A DNA stretch of 64,000 nt from positions 11,899,467-11,963,466 of the forward strand of contig JALIRH010000001.1 in NCBI GenBank assembly GCA_023055505.1. Reading direction: 5' to 3'. Each line of letters opens with the position of its first letter. Positions within the stretch are counted from its first letter, which is position 1. Positions 37,401 through 49,800 of the stretch are shown piece after piece. The position numbers and the translations under genes are program-made. Below the pieces are notes generated by a model. It saw only the letters and a list, made by a program, of their open reading frames with translations. It searched no databases and was not told the DNA's origin. This DNA comes from Callipepla californica brunnescens (Eukaryota > Chordata > Aves > Galliformes > Odontophoridae).

Positions 37401-40400
37401 TGCAAGGAGTGATGGTTCCAGAATTACATTTACATCTGTGTTACATATTTTACATAAGCTAAAATCAGCATTTTTAGGGGAAGGAATATTGTTCCCCCTA
37501 TAGTCAACTTTGAACCCTTGGAAGCCACATCAAAAATGTTGCTAACTGAAGTGGTGTGATAATTATTATGTTGGAAGAAAAAGCACAAGGCAAAATTTTA
37601 GAATTGCTCTCTAAGCAGGTTTGGTTCAAGTAGATCAAACCGATCTCTGAGCTTTAAAACAACCAAGGTACAACTGGAGAAAATTGTAACCACAATTAAC
37701 CTGTGTAATTACATACTGCTTGCACCTGATGAGTCAGGCCCATCCTTGAATCTGGCAACGGAAATAAGTCTTGCATCCAGGTAAAATTACCTTAGGGTAA
37801 GTACCTCAGGCACACACATTTACATTATAGACATCAGAAGCGAGGTGTAAGGAATCCCATCTGTGGGACACTTGCATTTCTTACTCTTCCTGTCAAAGGC
37901 CTGCTGCCATTCCAAGCTGTGAAGGTGCTCACCTTTCTGCAGGCTATGCCCTTGTTATGGGGAGAGGAAACACAAGCAACACTGCAGAGTGTGAACAAAC
38001 AGGCACAAACAGGCAATGGCTGAGTATGAGAATGCAGCTGCAGTCTGATGTCTCCATAGCTTCAACATGACATTGGTGGTGCTGGGCAGAGGCCAGAGGG
38101 CAGAGACACTTCCATACCCTATCACTCTTCAGCAAAACACTTGCATGAATTTAAACCAAGGTACAAGCTTTTGTCCTGCTAACATCAACGGAACTTATGG
38201 CATAATTGATTGAAGGGATATGTTTAAACAGCCTGTTGCTTAGCAATGAACCTGGGCATCTGCTTATATTTTTGACAAACCAAAGGACTCTGTGAGACAG
38301 TAGAAAGTACAGCAATGTCTGTTTCATGTACTTAACTCTCTCCTACTGCTGTATCACGAGGAGGACTTAGGAGCAGGCAAGAACAAGATTTTAGAGCAAG
38401 AATCTTCCTGCCTGTCACAACCAGCACTGACCCATGATTAACAGGAGTGCTCCTGTCCTTGAAGTATCTTGTCGTTCTAAAATTGTTTTTCAGTCTTATG
38501 CATTTGTCTGTCTCTTATATTTTCTTACCCCATTCTCTCATGTCTTTTTCCTTCTCCAATTTGTCTGACTCAACGGTATTTTTTCACAAAAGCTTTTTGT
38601 TTCTGCTGTTGCTCTTTCTTTGCTCCTCTGGAGCTCACAACCTCTGGCAGTTGCAGTAAGGGGGCCCTCCCACCTCCAAGGGGAGTTCTTTGCAGGACAC
38701 AATGACTTGGGTTGGGAGGCTGAAAGCTGTTAGTTTGGAACATCCCATGCCTGTCAGCCAGAGTGGTTAAAGCTCATCCATGTATTTTACCATTGCTTCC
38801 AGCATGCCCTGAGGATAAGCAGTTACACTGGGAGACAGCTTGAGGCTAAACCTGCCCCTAAAGTTCCCCAAACCCTATATAACTGTCTGGGTAATACGTG
38901 TTTAAGACACTGTATTTCATTAGATAATTTGGATGTTTTCCTTTATCCTTTTTGCCTATGTCACTCTTTTCCCTGCAATATATTTTTTGCATGGTAATTT
39001 CAGTTTTATTATTAGTCAGATTTAAAGCCTTTTACGGAGGGAGTGGGGCTTGAATTTACAGATAGAGGAATTCAGGGATGGCAAAATGAACCACTTATTT
39101 TATGAATATCTCACTTTTAACATCTATTTTTGAAAAAATCCTGCAAATTATACTTCTCTCCTACAACAACTCCTATAGCAACAAGCCACAGGTTTTAATG
39201 CTAAAATCTCTTGCATCTATACCCATAAAAAATGTGTACCATCACATTAAAAACAATGTACAACTGCTTTGATACATAGCATTGACTTTTAGCTAGATTT
39301 AATATGTGTAAGGGGTAGTTTTTTCTCTGCAGTTGTAGTCAAAACTGAGGGGAAAATATCCAGTTTTTTCTACCCCTCTGGTGTGTTTTCAACTGTCTTT
39401 TGAGAACTCACAGATATTTTTGTCAGAAATAATCTACTATTTCTATCAGACTCTCTTGACACTGCTTTTTTTAATGCTGCTGTATCCATTTTATGTGCAT
39501 CGATTTCCCAGTAAAGGCTACCAGGCTGACAATGTAGAATTTGAAGGAATATATTAAACACCTCGAGAAGACACAATTTGTTGCCTTCTCACTGTGCCCA
39601 GTGAAGCTGGCTTAGAGCCTACTTGCAAGAGCAAAAATCATAGTGACAGTTCTGCCTTTGTCCTCCTCTAAAAACAGTGTGGGAAGAAGCTGAATGGACA
39701 CTCCATGGCAGTGGTATCTCTTTGAGTGACAACTAGACCAAGATTGCTGCATATTGTCACTACCATGAGACTATAATAGCAGCTTGTCAATTATGTGATG
39801 GCTTTGAAAGAGTGGGTTCAGTGAAAAGTTCACCTCTGCAAGAAATTTAAAACAGATTTTAATACCCAACCTATTTCTCAGTCTGTGGTTAAAAGTGCTG
39901 CAGTTGGCTTTTTTAAACTGTCTTTAAAATCACTAAATCATTTAATCTTATATACTGTAAGTTTAATAAACAGTTACGGATTTTGCCAAGTCAAGAAATA
40001 ATGGTTAGATTTTGACAGTCTGTCATGCCTAAACTAGCCAGTAGCCAAGATCTGTGCATGTATGGGTCTAAATTCAATAGCCAACATAGTCTCAGTCACA
40101 GAGCTTAAGTTCTTGAATTGCCTTACCTGCCAGAGTAAAGCTGTTTTGTGAGAAAACCATAGAATTCATAGCCCTCAGATTAGGACACTCTAAGTGTCCC
40201 CTTATAAACCTGAATGAGGTGCTCCCAAAGAGTCCCAAAAGAAGCTCCCAAAAGAGTCATTGGAGATTCATTCAGATAACATAGCTGATGAAGACTAGCA
40301 TGATTTTATACTGACCTATATTCGATCAGTTGAGATATTTTCTGTTTTCCACTCCCTGTGTCAACTAGTGGGATTCAGTTGTCTAATGGCATTTGGGTGC

Positions 40401-43358
40401 CTATTTTGGGTGATAATTTTGTGCACTTATTTGAGTGCACTACTGCCACATATAGCACAAGTCATTGTTTATGTCTGTTAATCCTGTACAGGCATCTCAG
40501 AGAGCTGAAGTGTCTCAAAAGGCAATAGGTGTCTGTCTTAAGGCCAATTAAGAGAGTTCTCTTCTCTACAATGAGAGCTTAGACATGTTCACATGATGAT
40601 GTGTACATGTAGACAGTTACCACTTAGAGAAATTTGTGTAAAAGAAAACAAACAAAAATAATCTGACCATATCATCTTATGGTTCTGAAACTGTTAGGAG
40701 TGGGAGGGCAGGTCCTGTGCTCTTGCTGTGCCATGCACTACTACTGCTGTACTTAACACCTATAGGAATATAGACTAATTTTCAGGGTTCTCTGACTCCT
40801 AAATGCTTCCCTGATTGAATAGCAGCTTGTTCTAGGACCAGGAGCCTGAAGTGGAGCTCAACGCAGGTCAGCTGTGGGAAGGTGGAAACCATTCTGCTCT
40901 GGGACTTCTAGGCATGAGCATGAAAAGGAAGAAGGGAGAAACAGGAGCCACCAAAGAGCTGGAAGAGTAGGTGGCAAGGATTGCTTCATTCCCTACTCAG
41001 CAACAGGGATTTCCAAGTCTGAACCCAATAAGGAACAGGGAAGAGGAGAGGATGCCCAGTTCACCAAGAGCAGCAGCAAAGCTCTCAGAAAAGAGGCAGC
41101 AGCAGGGGTCAGGGTTCTCCAAAAGCAAGATTTAACAAAAACCTCTGGATCTGGCTGAGATTTTAACATCCTGAATTGAGCTTCCTTTAGCACACCCTAA
41201 ATAGGAGGAAATGTTTTTTCTCTTGTCATTAGCCACAATTCATGCATAGCTGAAATAAGGGAAAGAAAAGTGCAAAGAAACAAAGACTATAAAGTTGTTT
41301 GGGCAACTTGTTGAAACATGACGACAATCACTAACCCTCTTAAAAAGCCCTGGGAACTACTGATGCTGGTGGCAGCCAAGACAGCTAAAGAAACCTCTCT
41401 CCCTCTCTCCCTCTCTCTCTCTCTCTCTCTCTGTTCTTCAATTTGCTGATTTTGTTGAAGTGACAAAGTTGATTTTCCTTATTCCCTGACTGTTTGCCTG
41501 GATTTCAACCACACAATAATCTGTGTGAAAAGAGCTGTGCACTACCAGGGATCCCCCCCAAGATAAAGCTGGCCTGTGGCAAAGGACCGTGGAGACCAGA
41601 AACACCCTCAGGGCTCCTCAGTTCAGAAATCAGCAGTGTGGATCGGCCACTTGCAGACTGCCCGTCTTCAGCCCTTCTTCTTTCACCCAGCAGGGCAGAC
41701 AAGATTATGAAGGAAGATGTGCTGTATGTATTGCAGACACTGATGGGGTGTCGAGGAGGACATCACACAAATACAAAAATCAGCTGTTGAATTGGTATTC
41801 AGTTACTGCATATTATTAAACTGACCTGGTTTTCAATAATATAATATAATTCTGTCTGTCCTTCCTAGGCTACTTGAGCACAAATACAAAACACTGCTGT
41901 TTCAGGACCGTGTGGTTGTGAAAGCTATGCTACTGCACTGACATGAGGGTGGAATTAGACCTAATAACGTGAAACTGTGGGGGTGGGTGCTGGAAGTAGA
42001 GGCTTTTCACAGTGCCTGCAATTCAGTTTAGACTGGGGAACGACTTGAAACAAATTATGAAGTATTTTTTAGGTTCAGCCACCAAACTGAAAAATTAATT
42101 ATTTGTATATCTCTAATTAGGAGTGTAAGAAAAAGCCTTAAAGAAGTGTATGAACCATTTTTCACATCTCAGTGTTCCTGCGTTGTTTTTTTTTGCTGCA
42201 GTTGCTCACAGGCACAGCACAAGCCTCACTCTAACCCTTGCTACTACTGTCAGCTACGCAGGCTCCAGTGCACCTTTTTCTACTCTTAGCAATACAGAGA
42301 GTCTGAGCTGTCTCCCCTTTAAGCCCTATCACAGAAGGCATCTAAGTAGCCCCTTTACACTGCACAGGGAGGAGGTAATTTTGCATGCACCGTTGCCTGT
42401 TTTCAGGAGGGGTGTGCTTGCCTTGTGCATGATAACCTCGCTGTAGGTGTGTATTTTGTGAGTAACGTTTCGATTCTGAAGTTTCAGTAGCACATGTTTA
42501 GCTCACAAGTTCATGACTTAACCTGGCTTGCTGTAGGATACCTGTTCAATATTTTATGAATTATGTTGTCAGCGTTCTCAGATTACCAGAGCCATTTCCT
42601 GGGCAGACTGTTTTGCTTAATTAGGACCTTTTGATAGACCTATATCTGTGGCACTATTATTTTAAGCTAGGTTTTCCTCTATTTCTATAACACATTTCAA
42701 GCTGGAATTACAATTTCTTTACTTCTATGAATTTGAATGAACTTGAATTTTGTCTACAAAAGAGCATAGATTTCTCTCTCCATAGTTATTTTCAGACTCT
42801 TCTAAATAAAGTTTATAGGTTTTGATAGTTCTTAGTATATATGAAAGAAATTGCTTCAAAATACTGCAAAGCACTCTGTAAGTTTTCTGCCACTTGATTT
42901 CTACTTTTGCCCCGTGATTTAGAATGATGGCAGACTGCATGATGTGAAGTTTTTCATGTGCTTCTTTCTGTTTCAAATGCATTGCCCAGACTGTGCAGGA
43001 CTGGAAACAGAAGACTGCATGAGCACAAACAAAAACATCAGATAAGCTCTTCACTGAGAAGATCTCACATCATTTTATTTAGAAAATACAACATTCACAT
43101 TTCTGTTTTAATGCTGCCCTAACAAGGAGCTGAATGCCCAGCACACCCCCTTGAGATCCTTGCAATGATATGTGCTCTCAGCCTGCACATTTTTTCTCCC
43201 AGTAGAATGGAGCATAAACATTTTAAACGACCGAGGAACAACAAGAGCTGTGCACTCTTCTATTAGGCTTTTCCAATACACTCTTATCTTTTACGTCTGT
43301 TGCAAGACAGACACCCAACATTGGGTATAAAACAATGGCAGTGTAATCAATGCCTATT
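34498..43358. other. Unique DNA, no gene seen
   Basis: No gene is supported. A strong 3' splice-site-like string ends at 35180 and is followed by a 35-codon open tail. A CT microsatellite lies at 41394-41433 and a higher-GC island with overlapping open frames at 41490-41830. A second such patch is at 40850-41160. An imperfect direct repeat lies near 40231-40258. Otherwise the sequence is AT-rich and plain. Confidence 0.6.
41394..41433. repeat. (CT)n microsatellite
   Basis: About 40 bases of CT with a few CCCT interruptions at the left, ending in roughly eleven pure CT units. Confidence 0.93.
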
Positions 43359-43505
43359 TTCATAGAATCATGAAGTCATTGAATTCAAGTTGGAAAGAAC
43401 TACTCGGATCATGGAATCCAGCTCCTGGCTTCACATAGGAACACCAAAAAATCAAACCATGTGTCTGAGAGTGTTGTCCAAACACTTTTTGAACTCCAGC
43501 AGGTG
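43359..43505 (-). mobile_element. CR1 LINE 3' end, diverged, minus strand
   Basis: The plus strand starts with CATAGAATCATGAAGTCATT and then AAGTTGGAAAGAACTACTC, followed by TCATGGAATCCAGCTCC. This matches the reversed CR1 3' UTR with many substitutions. Further in, CATGTGTCTGAGAGTG and AAACACTTTTTGAACTCC match the reversed block that in CR1 encodes the last ORF2 segment. Divergence is higher than in the other copies, suggesting an older subfamily. The right boundary is approximate. Confidence 0.85.
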
Positions 43506-46338
43506 CCTGCAGGAAAAGAGTAGCAACTCCCTTTATGCCTTGTTTACCACTGAAATCTGAGAAGAATATCAGGTTTTGTGTTTTAATAAGCACTTCTTCA
43601 CAGGCTTTCAGGTCCATAATTTATTCCAAGAGCTGCTTGCACTTCATAGTGAAATTTGAGTACAAATTAGGTCTTCCAAAGTTTTAAAACAAGTTAGACA
43701 TTCAGCACTCGTTGGTCTCTTGCTTTTATCTTTCAGCAGCTATTGTTCTTACCTGCTGTATCTTATTACACAAACAGCCTTGTAGATTAGTTTTAGCTTC
43801 TTATTTTTCTCCATCTGGAACAGGGAAAACACAGCACTTCACAAACACACCATCCTATGCTTGCTAGGATGAGAAATGACATGCGGCATTTTGTATCCTA
43901 GGAAAATCCACAGAACTTTACTGAATGGCTCAAAACTGGGAGGGGATTGTACAAGGCAGAAGAAATATAAGAGTCAAATGACAAATCTGGTCTACTTTGG
44001 GTGTGTCTAGATACAGTAAACAGTGTGCCTAAGCACTCGAGTCAGATAACTAACATGTTAGTAGTTGTAATACGTATTTTTATGGTCTGTATTCTGTTCA
44101 TTTATGGAGACTCTTCATGAAAACATTAGGCCTCTGTAGCTCGTTTGGCATTACTGACCTACTCCCAAGTCTGGGTCTGCTAATGACCAGACTTCTAAAA
44201 AATTTCCACAGTGATGTTCCTGAGGCATGAGAGAGTAGAGAAAATCTTTGTGGACTGAAACGATAAAAACAACAGCACAGTTTTAACAGCTGCTGGAGTG
44301 AGCAAACTACAGATACCTTTCACAATGGGTAGAACAGATTTGTATTTTACAGCGGGAGTGAAAAGTGAGAGAGTTCACTACAATACAAAGCAAATTCTGC
44401 AGAAATGGAATGGCCTCTTTTCTTGTTCTAATACAAACACCCTCCACTGACTATTTTACAGTAGCAACAACTTTGTAGAAAGGATTTGTAAATACATCTT
44501 CATTTCAAACACAATCTCACAAATAAGTATGGTCCAACATTTTCTGTTGCTTACTTTAATTCCAGCCCTCACTCTTGTGCTAAGAGATGCTGTGTTCTCA
44601 CATGAAGCCAAGGAGCGGTTTGAAAGGTTCCCTGCGGGCCTGATGTGAGGGGTCTCTCTTTGTTACCTGTTCCTGGAAGAAGGGGTGTTCTCTGTGGCTG
44701 CCAGGAACAACTTTCTCAGTACAGTGCCTGGCACTCCCAGGCCCCCGATGACCCTTCCAGTGTGGCTGAGAGCATTCAGTCTTGTGTCAAGGGTGAGCAT
44801 TGTGGGGGGAGCTTTAGATTGGTGCTCGCAAGCTTTACCTCCAATGACAGAGCATGAGATGAATGTGTCAGCTTCCCTTGGCCTCAGATCTAGAACTGGA
44901 AAGACGATGGGGAAAATTAATGTAAGCATAGTTAAGAAGAAAACCTTTCTTTGGCATTCATCTGAATCTGGAGTTTGAGGTTCCTATGCAGTGTAAAGGT
45001 ATCTCCAATGATCCGCATGTCTGGCACACTCCTCATTCAGCAGTGAAGGTTTCATGTCTCAAATTTCTTCACACTGACTTCTGGAGAGCAATGTCAAGAA
45101 TCAAATTCTGTGCATAGCAGCAGGAAGTTCCTCTCTCCTTACCTTCATCCCTTTCTATATAAATTAGAAACTCATTCCTTCCATCAGGACATTCCTTAAA
45201 TTCTTCCAAGGTATTGCAACAATTTAAGCCCATGATAAAAATCCACAAAGACTATGTCATAAAGAACATGAATTGTACTTGTGTTCTTGTACATCAACTT
45301 CAGTCATACCTTTTAATGCCACATTTTGTGTTGGAGCTCTGTCATAATTAGTTCACTCCCATTTTATTGTCAGTTTTGATGACTCTGGTTCACAAGGTCC
45401 AATTAAGTAAGGTTCTGAAGCATGTACATAATTTCACACACAGGAAGAGTAGTGCTCCCTTTCAATACTGAAATTTATTTAACACAGTTAATGATGAGAT
45501 GATTTCAAACAAATCTCTCATAGTTGTGTACCCAAAATCTACACAGAAATAGCTGCCTATAACTTGCCACCTATGACGTTGTGACCTATGAAAGAATGCC
45601 ATTACAAAAATAGCTGTAACATTGTATTGCCTTCAAAAAGAATTGTCCTGGAGCCTGTTGCTAAACAGTAATACTACTGCAGTTGGAATAATGGTTCACA
45701 GGTTTAAAATTAATTTCTACATCACATAGAATTAGGCCAAAACCATAGCAGTAGGAGGGAGGAGTAATGCTCAGCAGATATAAATGCCAGACTGACAAAC
45801 AGAGTGATATCAAAAGGAGACAGCCCACTGGTCTCCTGAGGACAGTTTGACAGGGATAACATCGCCTTCTGGGTATCACTATTTATTTTGCTATTTAAAT
45901 TACAGTATGCCACCCCCCCCAAAAAAAAAAATGGCACAAAGGGCACTGAGTTCTTCCTAGCCAAAATACTCAGGCTCAGCAGGTTACTTAGAATAACCAG
46001 GACTTAGGCTCTCAGTGTCATTAGAGAGCACAACATTCTGTAATTTTTTCTTTTTTTGGAGATGTTAAGAAACATTTTTTGCTCCACTCTTACTCACTTG
46101 CTATATAAGCAATCTCTCAAGTTTGTCAAAACTTACGGATTTAAAATGTTGAGTCTTAGAACAATGAGCATAGGGAAGGCCCAGAGCTCCGGCTTGGCCA
46201 CCTGACCCAGGGTACTGCAGCACTGTTCTGGACAATGACATTCCCAATAGTCACTGTGAGAAGCTTCATTGTTTTGCAGGAAAAGTGGCTGTTTTCTGGC
46301 ATCATGCAGAATGCATGTGTGTACAGGGGGCAAAAAAT
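43506..46338. other. Unique DNA, no gene seen
   Basis: No gene is supported. Between about 44570 and 44960 the sequence is richer in GC and has overlapping open frames of 70-97 codons on both strands, none recognisable. A C8/A11 homopolymer junction lies at 45912-45931. Confidence 0.6.
45912..45931. repeat. Adjacent poly(C) and poly(A) runs
   Basis: Eight C followed directly by eleven A. This type of junction is prone to slippage and to sequencing error. Confidence 0.85.
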
Positions 46339-46757
46339 GGGGCTGAGAGAGCTGGTCTTATTCAGTCTGGAGAGGAGGCTCTGGTGAGAGCATTGGAGCA
46401 TTACAGTACTTAAGAGAAGCTTATAAAGAGGAGGGAGACTGACTTCTTACATGGTCTGATAGTGCAATGAGGTAAGGGGGAATGGCTTTAAAATAAAAGG
46501 GGAGATGTAGGTCAGATTTTAGGAGGAAATTTTTCACTTAGAGTATGGTGAGGCACTGGCACAGGCTGCCCATGGAAGCTGTGGATACCCCATCCCTGGA
46601 TGTGCTCAAGGCTGGGTTGGATGGGGCCCTGGGCAGCCTGAGCTGGTGGGTGCCATCCTGCTCACATTAGGAGGGTTATAACTGAATGGTCTGAGATGTC
46701 CCTTCCAACCCAAGCCATTCTGTGACTCTGTGATTCTATGACTCTAAGATTCTACAT
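46339..46757 (+). mobile_element. CR1 LINE 3' end, plus strand
   Basis: Plus-strand CR1 of about 420 bp. It starts in the [18 protein letters not shown] block (CTGGTCTTATTCAGTCTGG), with frameshifts. It continues through GGCACTGGCACAGGCTGCCC and CCATCCCTGGATGTGCTC, then GGGCAGCCTGAGCTGG, and ends with TGTCCCTTCCAACCC and a clear octamer tail. The tail has about five ATTCTRTG-like units with substitutions. It is 5'-truncated, with its coding part broken in several places. The GGGCAGCCTGAGCTGGTGGG block is characteristic of one CR1 subfamily group, but I do not assign a name. Confidence 0.96.
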
Positions 46758-46785
46758 CATGGTGCCAGTAATTACTGATGTGTGG

Positions 46786-46826
46786 GGTTTTTTTTATTGT
46801 TTTGTTTTGGTTTGGTTTGGTTTTTA
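46786..46826. repeat. T-rich (TTTTG/TTTGG)n tract
   Basis: T run followed by TTTTG and then TTTGG units, starting about 30 bp after the CR1 octamer tail. Confidence 0.75.
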
Positions 46827-49800
46827 AAATTACAAGCATATATGTGTATGTGTGCACTGTATTGTCAAAGTGATAACCCAGAAATATATTGGCTCCTACT
46901 TAAATTTTCACCATATGTTTTAGGGAGTTATGATTGTATTCCACTGCCTTGTAGTGAAGTCACTCTGCACTCTGAGGACTCACGCTGAGATTGCACTGCT
47001 AAAATATCCCACCTCTTTCTATAATACCATCCTTCAGAAAGTACTCGGTGTGCTTTATTTGCTGAGGATATGCCACCAGCATACTGGCCTTGGTAGCAGA
47101 ACCACCTCAGATTTTATTATGGCTCTTTATTTTGCCAGGATTTTTCTTTTCTGTCTTCAGTAGCCTTGAGATAGCCCTCTTCAAGCCGTTGTTTAGAGTG
47201 GCTCCTCTGAAAACCCTGCTCAGACAGAGAGGGAACTGAATCACCCCACACATCTATACAATCTTTCTCCTCAAAGATCTCAGTGTAGCCAGTGAACAAA
47301 AACACAAAAGCAAAGCAAAATGCTTGATTTTTTTTTTCTCTCCACACATTTGTTATTCAGCAGAACTTAAAGAAAACACCTCCTAAATCCCTTCTGAATA
47401 ATTTAGCTTGAAATGTTTACCCTTTCACAGAAAAAAAAAAAAAAAGAGCACAAAATAACTAGGAAATACAAAGTCCTGAAACCATTCCCAGAAGCCACTG
47501 CTGCATACACAGTCTACTTATTTCAGTTCCTTTATGCCAGGCGGGACCTTAGGCTTTCTGTTCAGCCCAGGGCACAGGAAACTACAAAAGACACTCAGCT
47601 CTCCTTCCTCATGGGAGCCCCAGTGGAAGAGAAAGAGGATCGGATCACAGTGCAGGAAGCTGCTTTAGCTTACAGTGAAAGTAATTCTCCACTGTGTGCC
47701 AAGAGATGAACACTATAGCCTGAGTTCTCTTTTTCTATAAGAAGTGAGCTGCAAATCTGAACACTTTTACTATTTAAAATGTTAGTGTGCTTATAATTTT
47801 CTGGTGATTAATCAGTGTAATCTCAGACACCACCTTCTTACGACAGAAAAATCTCCTGTTTGTTCAATTCCGTTCATATAAGTACTTCTTCTCCAGATCA
47901 TCTTCAAGAATTTCCAATACAGATCATTTCCTAGCCCTAGATGCTTGACTTAATTAATGGGAAATATGGAGCAGCATCATACAGCGGGGCTGTCCTTGCG
48001 TTTAAACCAGTCTCAGACAAGTACACATGCTGAGCCTTTTAGTGCTGAAGGCTCTGTCGCAGAGTGGCTGTATCACTCCCTGCGATGTGTGTGTGGTGGA
48101 TGTTTCAACTTGTATGTCTTTCCAGCTCTAGCGCTAAGGGATTCCTGGAAACAGAGAAAACAATAAAATTCCAAAGGTGAGAATAGTGGGTTAGACCTTA
48201 ATTTTTTTAAGTGGGAGCAGAAATCAAGGACGTCTGTGTGAATGAGACATGGCACACAAGACACAGGGCCATAGTGCATGAATTGGCTATAAAGACTCAC
48301 AGACTTTAGTCTGCATTCCATGCATTCACATGGTAGTAATATTTCTTTTTGGCTTGTTTTTGGTAGATCAGAACTGGTTGGGAATGGTATGTCAGCCTCT
48401 TCTGCTGAGGTAAGAGCAAATTCAGGGTAGGTAAATTTAAAAAACTGATGAATATCTCTGTTTCAAGAGGTTATAACACCATTATAGATCATAAAGTGAG
48501 GCTGCCTACTGAAAGAATGCACGTACTGTTTAGGATACTCTCTTGGCAAGATGATGAGGGCTTTACACTGAGTAGCAACCTGATCAAAGACTGAAATCTA
48601 TGGAAAACAATGGGGAATTGATCTAGGAACACAGGACAGTTAGCAGAGAAATTAGTGTGTTGATTTATACAGTACTTTAAAAATGTCTGTGTGTCCTTCT
48701 GTAGAAGTGTGTGAGTTAATAAACATGTATTAAGCATCAATTGATGCTGTGTATCTATTCTAAGACACTTGAAGGTGCTCTGCCACTGTGGGGCTGTCTA
48801 GTTTGGGATTGGTTCTATTAGCACTGGGCCTACACAAATCCTTACTTACTCAAAGTAGAATCAGCTTTCATATACTTTCAGCAAAAGTAGAGAAAGTTAA
48901 TTTTTGTCTGCAAACTGTACTCACTGGTATAACCAGGTAAAAGCTGGAATCAGTGGAATTCAATAGGTTAAAATCAAACCTATATTGCAAAGCACAGACC
49001 AAGTAGTGTAGATAAGAGAGCAAGAAGATTGACACTGAGGTTTCTGCAAACAGATAAAAAGAGTAACAGGGTAGCATGTACCAAAAATAAATATGCTTAC
49101 AGTGATGCCTAGGAAGAAACCAGACATGTCTGGGGAAGTATAAAAGTGGAAGCAAGTTGTAACAATGCAATCAAGCCAGGGGGCCAAGCCAGTTCAGACA
49201 TATTATTGCTGTTAATATTCAAAAATCATCCGATTGAGAGTATACAATGGAATGTTTCAGTTCTGATGACTAACAAGAGAAAATAGTCTAGAAAAAAAAC
49301 TTCCAAATGTGTGTTAGAAGTTAAAAATAAAAAAAGAAAAGAAACAAAGACAAAATTAAGAGCATCACTTATGAGGAAAGGGGAGGAAAAAAATGGGTGA
49401 GAAAAGGGTGAAAAGCTAAAAGCCTCTTTTATCTCAAATGTTTTGAAAAAAAAATCAGTTTTCCTATATGATCAATATATTAAGAATGAAAAACATTAAA
49501 ATATTTTAGATATTCTGAAATTTGAGAAATTCAGACATAGAATTCTGACATATAGAATACTATAGGAGTGCAATGACTCCCAGCCCTGCAGCACTTTTCA
49601 TGAAGAAATCCTGGAAGTCAAGGTAGTTTGAAGGCATGAGTATCCATTTGGAAAAGAGTAGAATGGTGTTGTAAAACTACACCATTCTGATAGCCAGGAA
49701 GAATCTAAAGCAAATTGGTAAGTATCTGAAAAAAGTTTTATTTAATAAGGAAAACCAAGACTAATTTGTCCGTATTTAAACATGTTCAGACACTTCAATT

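Noticed and set aside
40158..40200. Possible CR1 3' end (ATAGAATTCATAG)
   Set aside because: Only a dozen bases resemble the octamer tail and the following bases do not match the CR1 3' UTR.
42725..43054. 109-codon minus-strand frame
   Set aside because: No family resemblance and no splice or promoter context. A frame of this length is expected by chance in a 64 kb window read in six frames.
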